A stretch of 32,298 bases of DNA, taken from NCBI GenBank assembly GCA_013140555.1, contig JABFSO010000321.1:1-32298 (forward strand). Direction: 5' to 3'. The position numbers and the translations under genes were made by a program. The DNA is from Cyclobacteriaceae bacterium. Its GTDB lineage: Bacteria > Bacteroidota > Bacteroidia > Cytophagales > Cyclobacteriaceae. Below are positions 1 to 10,136 of the stretch, one piece after another. Numbering within the stretch: the first letter of the stretch is position 1; each line of letters opens with the position of its first letter. The notes under the pieces are model-generated. The model saw only the letters and a list, made by a program, of their open reading frames with translations, was not told where the DNA came from and made no database searches.

Positions 1-1
1 A

Positions 2-1483
2 TATTATACCTATGAAGATCCGAACTATTCCATCACCAACATTCTACTTACCAAACAAGATTTAGGTAAGCTGACCGAAGTAGTGGAGATACTCCGGCAA
101 TTTAAGGGGTTTAGTCACTTTCAGGAACTGAGTGGCATGGTGCAACGACTGGAAAACAAAATCCACACAGCGAAAACGAATCAAGAGCCGATCATTGACT
201 TTGAAAAGAATGATCATCTGAAAGGGCTTGAACATATTGAAACGCTTTATCAAACCATTCTGCAAAAGAATGCGGTAGCGCTTACGTACCAGAGTTTTCG
301 GGCGAAGGAGGCTTCGACATTTGCATTTCATGCTTACTATTTAAAGGAATATCGCAATCGCTGGTTTGTGTTGGGCAATAAAGGTAAAAATGCACCTATT
401 CTTACACTGGCACTCGATCGAATCATTTCCATCGAACCTTCATCCGTGAAGTACATTGAACGAAAAGGTTTTCATCCGGCTGACTATTTTAATCATGTAA
501 TTGGAGTGACCGTAGAACCCACTACCCTACCGGAAGATATCAAAATCTTTGCCGACCGTGACACAGCTCCTTACATTGCAACCAAACCGATTCATCACAG
601 TCAGCAGATAGTTGATGAGCAGCCTCATGGGACGATCTTTTCTTTGCAAGTGCAACTCAACTTTGAATTGGAGCGTGAAATTCTTGGCTTTGGCGATCGC
701 ATTAAAGTAATAAGTCCCGAGCGACTGAAGCGAAGAATCAAAGAGAAATATGAACATGCGCTGGACTTGTATCAATATGAGTTTACCAATAGTTCCATTG
801 CCAGCGAACTGAAGAAGTTTTATCATAAGGGATTTGCCATGCTTCGCTACGTGTACACACGCAAGGAACTGAATCAAATCAAAACTTCCATTGATCATTA
901 CTTTAAGAACAATCCTGATAAAGAGGCTTATTCCATCAGACGTTTACTCGTTGCGATCCCCGAACTAAAATCAGTGGTGCTGAATGCCAACTTAAATTCC
1001 ATTTTAAAGAAGATCCATCCGGACATGCGTTTGTCGAAAGCCATTTTCTTTGACAAGACACCGGACAGCAATTGGTATGTCACTTGGCATCAGGATATCA
1101 CGATCAATGTGGCGAACAAAAAAGAAACAGAAGGTTATTCCGGTTGGTCGAAGAAAGATGGATTCTTTAGTGTTTGTCCACCGGAAGATGTTTTGAAAAA
1201 TACCGTTACCATTCGGGTGCATTTAGATGATGCTGATGAATATAATGGTGCGTTAAAAGTTATTCCTGGATCGCACAATAAAAAGTTAAGTGATGCTGAA
1301 ATTCAGTTGATCACTCATAATAGTCTTGCATACGACTGTGTGATACGTGCCGGTGGCATTCACCTCATGCGGCCTCTCCTACTTCATGCTTCTGCGAAAG
1401 CGGTGAATCAAAAACACAGACGTGTTGTTCATTTAGAGTTTACTTCTGCGCAATTACCACAGGGTTTGGAGTGGGCGGAGTGA
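2..1483 (+). CDS. WYL-domain transcriptional regulator fused to C-terminal phytanoyl-CoA dioxygenase (PhyH)-like domain; 5' end off the window
   Basis: Reading frame is open from base 2 (YYTYEDPNYSITNILLTKQDLGKLTEVVEILRQFKGFSHFQ...), so the listed GTG start at 83 is internal. N-terminal part matches Bacteroidetes WYL regulators (LTLALDRI, NFELEREILGFGDRIKVISPERL). C-terminal part has PhyH-like HxD (WHQD) and distal His (LMRPLLLHAS) motifs. Confidence 0.85.
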   Translation, partial: YYTYEDPNYSITNILLTKQDLGKLTEVVEILRQFKGFSHFQELSGMVQRLENKIHTAKTNQEPIIDFEKNDHLKGLEHIETLYQTILQKNAVALTYQSFRAKEASTFAFHAYYLKEYRNRWFVLGNKGKNAPILTLALDRIISIEPSSVKYIERKGFHPADYFNHVIGVTVEPTTLPEDIKIFADRDTAPYIATKPIHHSQQIVDEQPHGTIFSLQVQLNFELEREILGFGDRIKVISPERLKRRIKEKYEHALDLYQYEFTNSSIASELKKFYHKGFAMLRYVYTRKELNQIKTSIDHYFKNNPDKEAYSIRRLLVAIPELKSVVLNANLNSILKKIHPDMRLSKAIFFDKTPDSNWYVTWHQDITINVANKKETEGYSGWSKKDGFFSVCPPEDVLKNTVTIRVHLDDADEYNGALKVIPGSHNKKLSDAEIQLITHNSLAYDCVIRAGGIHLMRPLLLHASAKAVNQKHRRVVHLEFTSAQLPQGLEWAE

Positions 1484-1570
1484 GTAGGCAGAAGTGTGGG
1501 TTGAGAGACGCTCTTGTTTGAAATTGACAAAATGGCAATTGACAGTTGACAACAGTCAGAGAATAAAGAA

Positions 1571-2284
1571 CTAATTCCTCTTACAATCTCTCATGTAACA
1601 ATACGCGGTCGCGGTTAGTTGATCAAAATCAATTGCTGCAGCGTTCAGTAAAATTTCTCTTTCGGTTGAATTTGTCAAGCGCAAGATCAGTGAAACCTGA
1701 TCAGTTCCTTCATCGGGTTCTGTTTTCTTGTGAATGAAATCAATGACATGCCAGGGAACATATTCTTTTTTATTGATGAGAATTCCAAGTGGGCCGACAC
1801 GAAAAATCTCTTTTTTGATTCTGGACCTGTAAATTATGTAGAGCCATACTGCGAATAATACAAAAGGTATCCAATCGATTCCAGGACGATTTCTACCATT
1901 ATAGATTAGAAAAGCAATTATCAGAGGAAGTGCAACGATTTGAAATTGTAAGCCGTTCTTTTTATTGGACTCTAGTACAATCGTTTCTTTCTTTGAATCC
2001 ACTGATACAGGAATAGGTTTACTTTTATCGATTAGAAAGTCAATGTAAGTTCCATAACCAAACAGTTTATTGGCATTCGCCTTTCGTTTCTGAATGTCGG
2101 TTTCAATCTCATCCATGTACTTTTTATTTCTCTCCTGCTTGGCTGCGCTATCCAACGTAAAATGAGGACAGCTTTTGTCGAAGTCTGCCTTCTTATCTGT
2201 TAACGAACAAATAAATCCCACGTCATTCGTAAACTTACGATTGGTGCAAACACTGCAAAATGATAGATGTTCGGTGCGTGTCAT
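1571..2284 (-). CDS. hypothetical membrane protein with N-terminal Cys-rich motif (FCSVCTNRKF...ICSLTDKKADF...CPHF)
   Basis: Long ORF; four-Cys N-terminus followed by two TM-like segments. Confidence 0.75.
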   Translation of the reverse strand: MTRTEHLSFCSVCTNRKFTNDVGFICSLTDKKADFDKSCPHFTLDSAAKQERNKKYMDEIETDIQKRKANANKLFGYGTYIDFLIDKSKPIPVSVDSKKETIVLESNKKNGLQFQIVALPLIIAFLIYNGRNRPGIDWIPFVLFAVWLYIIYRSRIKKEIFRVGPLGILINKKEYVPWHVIDFIHKKTEPDEGTDQVSLILRLTNSTEREILLNAAAIDFDQLTATAYCYMRDCKRN

Positions 2285-2292
2285 TCTTCCAA

Positions 2293-2889
2293 CTAAAAAT
2301 AACTGAGTTTAATCGCCATTATAATAAATGAAATTGGGATCAAATACATTTTACGGAATGACACAAAATCCTGGCGCGTATAAATGAATACCAATCTCAA
2401 TATCAAAGCCAGCGAATCAAAAAACACAACTGTAAAGTCAGGCGTCCCTCCTATTCCTACTGCATATCCTCCTTTTATGAACAGCAGTTTGATCAGCCAA
2501 TAAAATATTTCAACACAAAGAATGATAACACCTTTTTTACCTTTAAAGAGAAAACCAGCGGTGATTAAGATAATAGAAATTGCACTGTAAGCGAGATTAT
2601 TGTAATCGATGAAAATGATGTTATCCGCTTACACCCCTTCGGTCGGTAAGTGAATGATGCTATAGCCTAAGCCTATTGGCTGCGAAACTGATACGCCCAA
2701 ACAACCATAGCGCATGGAGTTGTCTAAGACAAACAGAAACCCAACAAAAGTCCAAAGGATTAAAAATATATAAATCACTTTTGGACTTGCTAATACAATG
2801 GCTGATTTACCTTTAAGAAATGTAAGCGCCCATGCCATCAGAAGGATGAAAGCAAACAAAATTAGTAAATCAGGAAAAATACGGCTCAT
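2293..2889 (-). pseudogene. small integral membrane protein gene interrupted by an in-frame TAA at 2629-2631
   Basis: 86-aa ORF (2889-2629) continues in the same frame after the TAA with ADNIIFIDYNNLAYSAISIILITAGFLFKGKKGVIILCVEIFYWLIKLLF... to a TAG at 2293-2295, 8 nt before the next minus-strand gene start. Confidence 0.7.
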
Positions 2890-2926
2890 TATTGTATGTA
2901 AAGATAAAACTTCATCTCATATCGAA

Positions 2927-3466
2927 TTACGCTTTTCCAAAAACCAACTCCATTTCCAAGATAAACAAACCCAGAAATGCAGCTATAAGATTTTCTTCGC
3001 TGCATTCTATTTGGCCCTCTAATTCAAAATAGTTAGCCGCGACTTCCCTCTTGTCAAATGGTTTACCAACTGTGCAAAAATAATAGATGTTTTCTTCATC
3101 ATCTTGCAATTGGCAGTGCATCTGCTTCGAACCAAAAAACCGTTCCCAAAAAGAATCATAGATACGCTTAAAGGTGAAATATTTGTTATTATAAACAAGC
3201 GAGTGATATAATGAACCCCACTTCGGGTTTAGAAACTCCCCAACTGTAAAACCATTCTCAACGATTAGGTATTTGCGGATTGTTAGAAAACCATTTACGG
3301 GCTTCATGATAAATGTACGCTCGTCTATCTGCCATTTAACATAATTATAGCTAAACGTAAATACGCACTTGGTAGAATTCTCGGCCAATATCGTGTATTC
3401 GGAGCGAAACTTATCACCAGAGGTAAAGCCGGTTGTTTTTCCTATTTTCTTAAAGGTGGCAATCAT
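2927..3466 (-). CDS. hypothetical protein
   Basis: 179-aa ORF, no confident family. Confidence 0.6.
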   Translation of the reverse strand: MIATFKKIGKTTGFTSGDKFRSEYTILAENSTKCVFTFSYNYVKWQIDERTFIMKPVNGFLTIRKYLIVENGFTVGEFLNPKWGSLYHSLVYNNKYFTFKRIYDSFWERFFGSKQMHCQLQDDEENIYYFCTVGKPFDKREVAANYFELEGQIECSEENLIAAFLGLFILEMELVFGKA

Positions 3467-3535
3467 TTAGAATACATTGCATTTCTTCAAATCTTGTTTT
3501 GCTACTAACGATCTTTAAGATGTGCCACCACTTCG

Positions 3536-4108
3536 CTACAGTTCAATATACTTCACCGGCACATGGTCGGTAAGCCACACGCCATTGTCGGACAGGTAGA
3601 ATGAAAATTGATCGTGATACATTTGGGCCGCTCTTATTTTTAATACCATAGGCTTGCCGTGGCGTTGCCCTACTTTCACAGCCGTTTCCACATCGCTACT
3701 CAAATGCACATGTTGCCTTTCGCGCTTTTCGAGTCCGGTGGCAAGAATAGAAGCCACGGAATTCTCGCCTGTGCCATGAAATAAAATGTCCGGGGGTTGC
3801 TTGCTACTATATCCCAACTCTACCACGACAGAGTGCCCCTGACTGGCGCGAATCATATCCCCTGCTTCGTTGAAGGCAAATCGTTTCTTTGAATTGGTTT
3901 GTACAATTGTATTTAATGTAGGGCGGTCGATGGCCATGCCGTGTTGCGCAGATTTTTCCAACAGCTCGCTGACGGCTACCCACCCTTGAGGGTCGAGGTG
4001 TATGCCGATGGTTTCCGGCTGGTGACGGAGTACGAGGCTTAGAAATTTGCTGATGTGTGTTAATTCCTTTTCGTTTGGCATGAGTTGATTCATTATGATG
4101 GTGCCCAA
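3536..4108 (-). CDS. kptA: RNA 2'-phosphotransferase (Tpt1/KptA family)
   Basis: Family signatures: SKFLSLVLRHQPETIGIHLDPQGWV, LFHGTGENSVASILATGL, QHVHLSSDVETAVKVGQRHGKPMVLKI. Start may be the internal Met (MNQLMPNEK). Confidence 0.92.
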   Translation of the reverse strand: MGTIIMNQLMPNEKELTHISKFLSLVLRHQPETIGIHLDPQGWVAVSELLEKSAQHGMAIDRPTLNTIVQTNSKKRFAFNEAGDMIRASQGHSVVVELGYSSKQPPDILFHGTGENSVASILATGLEKRERQHVHLSSDVETAVKVGQRHGKPMVLKIRAAQMYHDQFSFYLSDNGVWLTDHVPVKYIEL

Positions 4109-4186
4109 TGGCTACGCATCCACAAAACAAAATTAATCAACCGACACCAGTAGTTGAACAGATCCACTATTTAGTTACGCGATGAT

Positions 4187-4375
4187 GTTATTTTCTCCAT
4201 CGATGAAGCTTTTTTCTCACAGCTTGGAGATATTTTCTCACCCGATGAAGATATTTTCTTCATCGTTGAAGATATTTTCTCACCCGTTGAAGATATTTTC
4301 TTCAACGTTGAAGATATTTTCTCACTCGTTGAAGATAATAACTCACTCAATGAAGATATTTTCTCACTCGATGGA
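4187..4375. repeat. 21-bp tandem repeat array, 9 copies, consensus near gatattttctcacycgttgaa, plus a degenerate 10th copy to about 4396
   Basis: Units read directly at 4187, 4208, 4229, 4250, 4271, 4292, 4313, 4334 and 4355, each exactly 21 nt. Confidence 0.92.
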
Positions 4376-4804
4376 GCTATTTGCTTCAAATTATTTGGAT
4401 AAGTATCGAATTTTTATTATTCGAATTAGCTCGAAGAGATATTTTGAGCCAATGAGGCTAATCGTCCATTTTCTGCCTTGCTATTGATTGATCTGAGTAA
4501 ATCTGGTGTAAGAACACAAGCCATCTTACTTCTCAAGTCTTGAGTTCGCCCCAAAACTAATAATATTTAGGGCTTTTTTGTCATAAAAAACGGCAAGATA
4601 TTATGGAGATTTTACGACAGGAATATTTTTGGAGGTGTGGGAAAGAAGGGTGAGATTTGGAAAACAAACATTGAGGATAGTAATGAAATAGGGGTAAGTC
4701 TTGAGAAAATGAGTAAGTTTTACGGTAAAATATGCGCGTGTTAGCATGGTAGCCGTCATGCTTTTATCAACACTGTAGTTTTAGATCGCCAAATAAAATT
4801 AAAC

Positions 4805-5770
4805 GTGAGAAAATTGAATTACATAAAAGTTTTGGAAATTGTTCTGTTCCTGCTTGTGGGGCAATCTGGACAATGTTGTATTAACGAATACAGAGCACTT
4901 TTAAGTGGTGAGCTAATATTTACGGATGGTGGCAACGTAGCACCAATCGGACGATTTAATGCTAATGACACACATTACCTACTGGAGAAATTACATGTAG
5001 CTGATAGCATCTACAGGCTGACAGGAAAATTAGAAGATTATTCTGACGTGGGTTCAATGCTTATTTACGTTGGACAATATTCAAAAGCAAAACAAATATT
5101 TTTAGAGATTGAGCAAAAAACACCTGGACTTTATCAAACCGCTGCCAACCTTGGGACAACCTATGAGTTGCTTGGGCAAAACGACTCTGCTCTTTATTGG
5201 ATAAAACGAGCTGTTGAAATAAACCCAAATTCACACAAAGGTTCAGAGTGGATACACGTAAAAATAATTGAAGCCAAAATAAAGGCGAACGGTGACAAAC
5301 AGTATTTGTGGAAACACAATATTCTTTCACTTGACTTTGGAGATGGCAAAATTCCAATAGACAAAAACAATATTGACTTAGATAATTTACGAGATCAACT
5401 TTACGACCAACTACACGAGAGAATGTCTTTTATCAAACCGAAGGACCCAATTGTAGCTCAATTGCTATTTGACTTAGGTAATGTTTGCGCTTTGACAATG
5501 GATGCTACAAGCGGATTACAGGTTTATCAATCGGCTAAAGAATATGGCTACACATCTGACCTGTTTGACAAAAGAGTATCTTACTTTGAGAAGTTGCAGT
5601 TAAAAGCAGACTTTATAAATAACACAGAGGGCTTGGCAAAAGACAATCCAATATTTGCCTTAATAATAGTAGGGGCAATTTTTATTGGAGGACTTGCAGT
5701 AATTATTTTTTTATTCAGACGATTCAACAAACGACATGACAAGAATGCCAAGAGCACTGTGAAACAGTGA
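4805..5770 (+). CDS. TPR-containing secreted protein with C-terminal TM anchor
   Basis: N-terminal signal-like helix; TPR-like LYQTAANLGTTYELLGQNDSALYWIKRAVEINPNS; C-terminal TM IFALIIVGAIFIGGLAVIIFLFRRF. GTG start likely. Confidence 0.75.
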   Translation: MRKLNYIKVLEIVLFLLVGQSGQCCINEYRALLSGELIFTDGGNVAPIGRFNANDTHYLLEKLHVADSIYRLTGKLEDYSDVGSMLIYVGQYSKAKQIFLEIEQKTPGLYQTAANLGTTYELLGQNDSALYWIKRAVEINPNSHKGSEWIHVKIIEAKIKANGDKQYLWKHNILSLDFGDGKIPIDKNNIDLDNLRDQLYDQLHERMSFIKPKDPIVAQLLFDLGNVCALTMDATSGLQVYQSAKEYGYTSDLFDKRVSYFEKLQLKADFINNTEGLAKDNPIFALIIVGAIFIGGLAVIIFLFRRFNKRHDKNAKSTVKQ

Positions 5771-5821
5771 CGAAGTTTGAAAGCCTACCACTAAAGAATC
5801 ACAAACGCTAGAAGGCATTTA

Positions 5822-6490
5822 ATGACGACAAACATTTTGACAAAAAACAGACGACATATAACGATCGGAAATCAAATAATTGAAGGGCCAAGAGCAATCT
5901 TTCCCCCAGACAGCGGACACGACTGGATGGAAAAAGACATTTCAATTTATGCTCGCTATTTGGGTGACAATAGAATACATCATATTTCTTTATGGAGCGA
6001 CTCGACAATGAATAAGGAAAATGATTTTTTAAAACCCATAATACGCTTTGCCCATTGGGAAAGACAAAATGACTTAGATAAATCAAGAGATAAAATTGAA
6101 ATAACCTGGCCAGACATAAGAATATTTTTGGGTTACATTAAACCAGAGAAATTTGAAGAATTAAATTCCGAACTTATAAAACTTCAGCAGTTAATCCCAA
6201 AGATTCACTTCGCTTCTCTTGGCATTAGTTTAAAGAGAGATGTTGCGGAACTTCAGAGAAGTGATGTATCGGTGGAATATGAAATATGGATTCGTAACGG
6301 AACTCAATCTTTACGTTATTATTCTCCTCTTATAGAGAATAATGTTTTTTTAGAAAAAGCAATTGAATTAAAACAACTCCTTCTAGCAAGTATGGACGAA
6401 ATTGATCTCACCGGATGGAAAGAACGATATGATTCACCATTGGACACATCTTCTTTTGACTGGGACTATAATAAAATAAATGCATTATAG
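5822..6490 (+). CDS. hypothetical protein
   Basis: 222-aa ORF. Confidence 0.65.
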   Translation: MTTNILTKNRRHITIGNQIIEGPRAIFPPDSGHDWMEKDISIYARYLGDNRIHHISLWSDSTMNKENDFLKPIIRFAHWERQNDLDKSRDKIEITWPDIRIFLGYIKPEKFEELNSELIKLQQLIPKIHFASLGISLKRDVAELQRSDVSVEYEIWIRNGTQSLRYYSPLIENNVFLEKAIELKQLLLASMDEIDLTGWKERYDSPLDTSSFDWDYNKINAL

Positions 6491-6505
6491 TATAAGCAGT
6501 AATCA

Positions 6506-7429
6506 ATGAAGAACATGAGAGTACTACTACTAATTTTTTCAATTCTCGTTTCTATTGATGCTCTTGGACAAGAAGGTATTTTATGGTTAACTAAGGAGTT
6601 TCAAGAAACGGATGACTCCACAACTGCTATGTATAGAAGAATAGTAGACTTCTATAACCAAGACAACACCATGCATGTAACAGACTTTTTGGTTACCGGT
6701 GAAAAGTATTTTGAAGGCTCTGTTGTATATGTAAATGCAGGGCTTCCGGTAAACAATTTTAAGTACTTCTATAAGAATGGAAACTTGAAAATTGACGGAT
6801 ATCAAACCGTTTTAAAACCCAGCGGATTTGAGAAGTTCACAACGAAGGAATATCATTCAAACGGACAACTAAGGTCTGAGTACGTGGGGGATAAAAGTAA
6901 ACTCAGAATTATTCAATCATTTGATTCTTTGGGAAACAGTTTGTTAATAAATGGCGAGGGTCGAGCCATGATAGCGGATGAATACAATCAGATAATATGG
7001 AGCGGTAGATTAAAAGATTTTAAAATGGATTCCATATGGACAGCCATTGACATCAAGACCAAACAACCAATTCACACAGAATATTTCGCAAAAGGCACGT
7101 TTATAAAAGGTAGTACAATGATGAACGGGCAACTAATTAACTATAAAAAAGAGAGTGGCTATGTTAAACCGTCATTCATCAGAAAAATCGAAACAATTGC
7201 CAAGGCTGAAATATTAAGGCAAATACCAAAAAACAAAAGACAACCGGAATATAAAGTTGGGATTCTATTTAGAAATGGAAAACCTATCCAAATTATACAT
7301 TTGCGAAAAAACCTGAATGAAGTGAAATTAAATTTTCACGATGTTCCATTGCCAGAATATACATTCATGGAAAGAGGGGTACCTATTAAGTCTTTGACTT
7401 TAGGCTTAAGAACGATTAAAGTTGATTGA
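6506..7429 (+). CDS. secreted protein with MORN/YwqK-like repeats (FYKNGNLKIDGYQ, EYHSNGQLRSEYVG) and a possible TonB-C-like tail
   Basis: Signal peptide MKNMRVLLLIFSILVSIDALGQ; K/H-x-NG-x-L repeats. Confidence 0.65.
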   Translation: MKNMRVLLLIFSILVSIDALGQEGILWLTKEFQETDDSTTAMYRRIVDFYNQDNTMHVTDFLVTGEKYFEGSVVYVNAGLPVNNFKYFYKNGNLKIDGYQTVLKPSGFEKFTTKEYHSNGQLRSEYVGDKSKLRIIQSFDSLGNSLLINGEGRAMIADEYNQIIWSGRLKDFKMDSIWTAIDIKTKQPIHTEYFAKGTFIKGSTMMNGQLINYKKESGYVKPSFIRKIETIAKAEILRQIPKNKRQPEYKVGILFRNGKPIQIIHLRKNLNEVKLNFHDVPLPEYTFMERGVPIKSLTLGLRTIKVD

Positions 7430-7597
7430 TTTGAATACCCCTAAAAGATGTTTGCTAATTGGCGGGATGACGAGTAAACCATAAGTGTTATCTTCGCTCA
7501 ATGTTTTGTGGCAAGAACAAGACACGGCTTCGAAAGCGCGCTATTAAAAAGTACAAACTATGTGCGGAAAGCATATTAGATAAATTTATGTTTCATA

Positions 7598-7978
7598 ATG
7601 ACTGTCAATAAAAAAGATGCTATCAGGGAATCGTTTAATGAGGACTTCTGTGCTCTACTTGAGTATCATTTAACAAAGGCGTTTAACAAGTCTGACGACA
7701 AAAATTTAAGTGGATTCTGGTGTGATGGAATATTAATGCCGACCAATGACTTGCAACTGACGAAAAAGAACATAAACGACAAAAGAAAAATTGTAACAAA
7801 AGCATGGTTAGGTTATGATGGACAAGGTGAATATGAGATGACTATAAACTTTGGGCAACATTCACTTAGTCGATACGCAAAAGGTATTAGCCTCTCCGAT
7901 TGCTTACCAAGCGAAGGCACTCTGGAATGGGTCTCGCTCGACATGAAATCAAAGACGATTGAATTACAATTGATGTGA
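7598..7978 (+). CDS. hypothetical protein
   Basis: 126-aa ORF. Confidence 0.55.
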   Translation: MTVNKKDAIRESFNEDFCALLEYHLTKAFNKSDDKNLSGFWCDGILMPTNDLQLTKKNINDKRKIVTKAWLGYDGQGEYEMTINFGQHSLSRYAKGISLSDCLPSEGTLEWVSLDMKSKTIELQLM

Positions 7979-8058
7979 TTGCAAGAACGACCATGCGAAT
8001 AAATTAGATTTTTGATGCTCAAAATGAGTAGTAAATTTCACGCTATCTTAAAGCCACT

Positions 8059-9003
8059 ATGCGAAGAAGACATTATCATTTGTTGCCGATAGTTATCATC
8101 ATATCCGTATGCTCTTTTGCATGTAAACAAGAAGCACAAGAACCTACAAAACCTATAATACCTACTAGTGGTGATGGGGCTTCGTATATCGAGTATCTAA
8201 AAGGGAACATGCCTTTGATTTTGACGGTGTCACACGGAGGAAGCGAGAAACCAGAGTGGATTAAAAATAGAGTTTGTCAGGATGCCGTGAATGTTCAAGA
8301 TGAATTTACACTTGAGCTAGCCAAAGAAATTGTGGATGCCTTAGCAGAGAACGGAACGTATAAACCATTTGTAATTTTGAATAAATTGCACAGAAGTAAA
8401 GTAGATCTGAACAGAAACAGATTGGATGGTACGTGTGGTGATCCCCATTCTCAAAAGGCTTACGATGCCTTTCATGGATTTATACAAGAAGCAAAAACAC
8501 GTATTGCCCAACAGTTTTCAAAAGGTATCTTAATTGATATTCATGGGCATGGTCATGAAGTTCAACGAATTGAGTTGGGGTATTTACTCTATGAGGAAGA
8601 ACTCCGAGTAAATGATGATGCTCTTAATCAAGCACCGCTCCTCTCCTATAGTTCTATTCAGCATATAGCACAAAACAATTTAAAGAAGCTTACACATGCC
8701 GAATTAGTAAGAGGACCTTCTGCATTTGGAACCTTATTACAGAATCAGGGATTTAATTCCGTACCGTCAAAAGATATACCCTATCCACAAATTGATGAAC
8801 CTTATTTTAGCGGGGGCTACATAACAGCTACTTATGGTTCCTATTCAGGAGGAACAATGGATGCCATCCAAATGGAATGTAATCGAGAGCAAGTGCGCGA
8901 TTCAGTCGCCAGCAGAAAGGCTTTTGCAAAAGCATTTGTGGCATCCATTCTAGAGTATCTTCAAACTAATTATTTTGAAGAAATTCCACAGAGCAAAGAC
9001 TGA
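8059..9003 (+). CDS. lipoprotein, N-formylglutamate amidohydrolase-like
   Basis: Lipobox-like IISVCSFACKQ; motifs PLILTVSHGG, HRSKVDLNRN, LIDIHGHGH, AIQMECNRE. Confidence 0.75.
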   Translation: MRRRHYHLLPIVIIISVCSFACKQEAQEPTKPIIPTSGDGASYIEYLKGNMPLILTVSHGGSEKPEWIKNRVCQDAVNVQDEFTLELAKEIVDALAENGTYKPFVILNKLHRSKVDLNRNRLDGTCGDPHSQKAYDAFHGFIQEAKTRIAQQFSKGILIDIHGHGHEVQRIELGYLLYEEELRVNDDALNQAPLLSYSSIQHIAQNNLKKLTHAELVRGPSAFGTLLQNQGFNSVPSKDIPYPQIDEPYFSGGYITATYGSYSGGTMDAIQMECNREQVRDSVASRKAFAKAFVASILEYLQTNYFEEIPQSKD

Positions 9004-9149
9004 TCACCTCAACGTATTGAATGTGGCGTAGGAAACAGGCAAATACTTCACATCCAATTCAAACATTATTTAATAATTTTGGCAAATGATCTCTTGAAGA
9101 ATAACACAGAGTACTTTACCGGAGACCATGCTTTAAAGCTAATTACAAA

Positions 9150-10136
9150 ATGACACAAACTGACGAACATATAGTTAATTTAGACTTGCCTGCCAATGAA
9201 AGATGGGAGTTTCTAAACAATTATAAATCTGAGATAAATGAATTACTTCAATATTACCTAAATGATTTTGAAGGTGCAGGTTTTTTGTTTGAAAGTATCG
9301 GTCTATACAAAAAGGAAATTATCTCTTCTGAATACTTAGCAGAAATCGAATTCATTTCCTCTATTTCTAATTTTTCCTCTGATCAAGTTTTGATAGCAAA
9401 CCTATACTATGATGTCTTAAAATTTTATTTCGGTTGCACCGCATTCGCTGTTGAAACTAATGGAAGCATTTTGCATTCAAGAAATTTAGACTGGTGGACT
9501 GACAACAATATTTTAAGTAAATTCTCAAAAATATTTCACTATCAAAAAAATGGAAAAACGATATATAAAACTGTAGGCTGGGTAGGATTTGTCGGGGCAT
9601 TATCCGGAACGAAACCGGGCAGATTTTCGCTGACTCTAAATGCTGTTTTAAGCAAAGACAAACCAGAAATTGCAATACCCATTTCATTTTTTCTAAGGGA
9701 CATTTTGAATACGGCTAACTCTTATGATGAAGCTAAAGAGAAATTAGAACAAACGCCTATAGCCAGCGATTGCCTTATATTGTTATCGGGCACACGACCA
9801 AATGAGATGGTGGTAATTGAGCGAACTCCCACTAGAAGTGCGACTAGAACAACTGATCAAAAATATATCATCGTTACGAACGACTATAAAAAACTAGAAA
9901 ACAACACTCAAGGAGAAAGTGTGCTTCAATCAACGTCTTGTGGTCGATTTGACAGAACACAGGAATTGCTTGAAAATCAAACTCCGACAGATTTTGTAAA
10001 GTGCTTTGATATCCTTCAGGACAAAAATGTAATGATGGGAATCACAGTACAGCAAATGGTCTTTATTAATGAAACCGGAGAAATAAAGCTACTAAAAACT
10101 GGTGTTAATAACACCTACCCACAAGCCGGCCTGTAG
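9150..10136 (+). CDS. acid-ceramidase / N-acylethanolamine amidase (NAAA)-like C-N hydrolase
   Basis: GCTAFAVETNGSILHSRNLDW nucleophile-Cys region; KTIYKTVGWVGFVGALSGTKPGRFSLTLN and FFLRDILNTANSYDEAKEKL follow the order of eukaryotic acid ceramidase/NAAA motifs. Confidence 0.8.
   Translation: MTQTDEHIVNLDLPANERWEFLNNYKSEINELLQYYLNDFEGAGFLFESIGLYKKEIISSEYLAEIEFISSISNFSSDQVLIANLYYDVLKFYFGCTAFAVETNGSILHSRNLDWWTDNNILSKFSKIFHYQKNGKTIYKTVGWVGFVGALSGTKPGRFSLTLNAVLSKDKPEIAIPISFFLRDILNTANSYDEAKEKLEQTPIASDCLILLSGTRPNEMVVIERTPTRSATRTTDQKYIIVTNDYKKLENNTQGESVLQSTSCGRFDRTQELLENQTPTDFVKCFDILQDKNVMMGITVQQMVFINETGEIKLLKTGVNNTYPQAGL

Noticed and set aside
1523-1553. Three TTGACA-like strings (ttgacaaaatggcaattgacagttgacaac)
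   Set aside because: Lies between convergent genes and lacks a coherent promoter context; probably simple intergenic repeat.
3807-4130. 107-aa minus-strand ORF overlapping kptA
   Set aside because: Out-of-frame shadow of a confidently identified kptA.
4187-4375. CRISPR array
   Set aside because: 21-bp units are directly contiguous with no unique spacers; no cas genes.
4743-4762. AGCATG-gtagccgt-CATGCT inverted repeat upstream of 4805
   Set aside because: Short 6-bp stem, no supporting context; could be chance.
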